Source: Clostridiales bacterium UBA1316 (GTDB lineage: Bacteria > Bacillota > Clostridia > Oscillospirales > Oscillospiraceae). Taken from it: a stretch of 14,020 bases of DNA. The stretch spans positions 1 through 14,020 of the forward strand of contig DBTM01000017.1 in assembly GCA_002307055.1 (NCBI GenBank), given 5' to 3'. Below, piece after piece: positions 12,890 through 14,020 of the stretch (positions are counted from its first letter, which is position 1; each line of letters begins with the position of its first letter). Below the pieces are notes generated by a model, which saw nothing but the letters and a program-made list of their open reading frames with translations, searched no databases and was not told the origin of the DNA. Both the position numbers and the translations under genes were made by a program.

Positions 12890-14020
12890 CAATAATTTCC
12901 CCCTTTTCAACAAACTCCGTTATATACAAATCAGATCCGAAATCCCCGAGCATGCGTATATTTTTGTTATAACCCGTTCCGGAAAATTGATTATTGAGGG
13001 GTAGCCCCGCTTGAAGCGCCGCGTCGGAGCAAACATACGCTTCCTCGCAGTTGTTGAGGCTGTATATGCGGTTTGCCGTGTGCAGCACGAGACCGTCCGG
13101 GTCGAGCTTCACCGGCAGGATGTGATTGACAAGCCCGCCGAACCGCTCCAGATAAATGCGCTGAGGCCGGGTGCGTATTTTGTACATTCCCTCGGTCAGG
13201 CCTGTGACGGTCAGCCGGTCTCCGCTCTCGGCGGCTGTTGCCAGCGTTTGAAAGAAGCCCGTTACGGCGGTTTTTTTATCGATGCTGACGCTTTGCCAAA
13301 TGACCTTGTTGGTTTTATATGTCTTCACACGCGAGAAAGTGCCGTATTGCAGCACCCGCCTGTATTTTTTATAAAATTTTATCTGTTCGGCAATATCTTT
13401 CTTTTCCTCGGGCGAGAGATATTTGAGATCGAGCTCATAGCCCAGACAGCCAAAGCAGGCGGCGTGAAAGCGCGAGGCCAGCGGTGTGGCCCTCAGGGTT
13501 TGCTGATGCGGCGCCTCGGAAACATGCGCGCCCATCACGGAAAGCGGATACAGATAGGACAGACCCGTCTGTATTTTCAGCCGTTCCACAGGGTCGGTGT
13601 CGTCCGAGCTCCAAATCTGGGGGCTGAAGCACAGCATCCCGAGGTCGAACCGGTTGCCCCCGCTCGAGCAGCTCTCGAGCAGGATATGCGCGCGCGGCCT
13701 GAACAGGCGCGACAAGACATCGTAGAGTCCCATGATATACCGGTGGCAGAACTCGCCCTGGTTTTCAAGCCCCGGAGAATACCCCTCCGTTATATGGCGG
13801 TTCATATCCCATTTGACATAGCTGAGGTTCGCCTCGTCCAATATGGCGCCGACGTTATCGACGATATAATCCCGGACCTCACTTGAACACAGGTCAAGCA
13901 CAAGCTGATTCCTGCCGAGTACGGGCTTCTTATCCGGATGCCTGACGGCGTACTCGGGGTGGGTGCGATACAGGTCGCTGTCTGTGTTGACCATTTCCGG
14001 CTCGAACCACAGCCCGAAGC
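12882..14020 (-). CDS. GH36 alpha-galactosidase, 5' part beyond the window
   Basis: The gene is cut by the right edge; the C-terminal 379 or so residues are present. It enters with FGLWFEPEMVNTDSDLYR, the conserved start of the GH36 catalytic barrel. The catalytic nucleophile is the D of YVKWDMNRH (codon 13806-13808). The ESCSSGGNRFDLGM substrate loop follows. The acid/base is the first D of WSSDDTDPVERL (codon about 13602-13604). A beta-rich C-terminal domain ends at ...GEIIDG. It releases alpha-1,6-linked galactose from melibiose/raffinose-type sugars in the cytoplasm. The stop overlaps the ATG of the MelB-like symporter by 8 bp. In the retained half all key residues are intact. Only the N-terminal beta-sandwich and start are not visible. 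Confidence 0.93.
   Translation of the reverse strand, partial: FGLWFEPEMVNTDSDLYRTHPEYAVRHPDKKPVLGRNQLVLDLCSSEVRDYIVDNVGAILDEANLSYVKWDMNRHITEGYSPGLENQGEFCHRYIMGLYDVLSRLFRPRAHILLESCSSGGNRFDLGMLCFSPQIWSSDDTDPVERLKIQTGLSYLYPLSVMGAHVSEAPHQQTLRATPLASRFHAACFGCLGYELDLKYLSPEEKKDIAEQIKFYKKYRRVLQYGTFSRVKTYKTNKVIWQSVSIDKKTAVTGFFQTLATAAESGDRLTVTGLTEGMYKIRTRPQRIYLERFGGLVNHILPVKLDPDGLVLHTANRIYSLNNCEEAYVCSDAALQAGLPLNNQFSGTGYNKNIRMLGDFGSDLYITEFVEKGEIIDG

Noticed and set aside
13011..13886. 291-codon plus-strand open frame inside GH36
   Set aside because: It is antisense to intact GH36 catalytic motifs; it is a by-product of GC-biased codons.
1..14020. CRISPR array, transposase, integrase, tRNA or rRNA genes
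   Set aside because: None was seen on either strand; the only periodic repeats are the two 40-bp units at 30-109.

Overview
The window reads as chromosomal DNA of an anaerobic, low-to-mid GC Gram-positive bacterium, most likely a gut-type clostridium (Oscillospiraceae/Lachnospiraceae-like). The reasons are purine-rich AGGAG/AGGGGG ribosome binding sites, occasional TTG/GTG starts, an oxygen-sensitive glycyl radical enzyme, a ferredoxin-type aldo/keto reductase and an alpha-galactoside uptake module. The assignment is an inference from gene content, not from a marker gene.

Region A (1-3203, plus strand). A 285-bp leader carries two tandem 40-bp units with inverted arms next to a possible promoter. 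It precedes three co-directional genes: a NUDIX hydrolase, a polymerase-beta-type nucleotidyltransferase of the COG3541/RlaP kind, and the CCA-adding tRNA nucleotidyltransferase. The last two overlap by 11 bp, so an RNA end-maintenance role for the pair is plausible.

Region B (3208-14020, minus strand, transcribed right to left). A carbohydrate and fermentation block runs: GH36 alpha-galactosidase (cut by the window edge), MelB-like GPH sugar/cation symporter (8-bp overlap), then GH13 oligo-1,6-glucosidase, [4Fe-4S] aldo/keto reductase, and a glycyl radical enzyme with a GCVE active-site loop but not the usual residues after it. Uptake and hydrolysis of melibiose/raffinose-type and isomaltose-type sugars would feed fermentation. 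The radical enzyme and the reductase could act in sequence (dehydration to an aldehyde, then reduction). No glycyl radical activase is in view.

Region C (8819-11441) lies inside region B, between the symporter and GH13. It is a visibly more AT-rich cassette of a GNAT acetyltransferase, two dissimilar APH-fold kinases and a 34-codon small ORF. Between the cassette and GH13 lies a short fragment (8733-8816) encoding residues very similar to the N-terminal accessory domain of the GH13 protein. The simplest reading is that a sugar-utilisation operon was interrupted, or partly replaced, by a resistance-like cassette, leaving this fragment behind.

No rRNA, tRNA, CRISPR array, transposase or convincing intrinsic terminator was seen. 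Plus-strand and minus-strand blocks converge with only 4 bp between stop codons.
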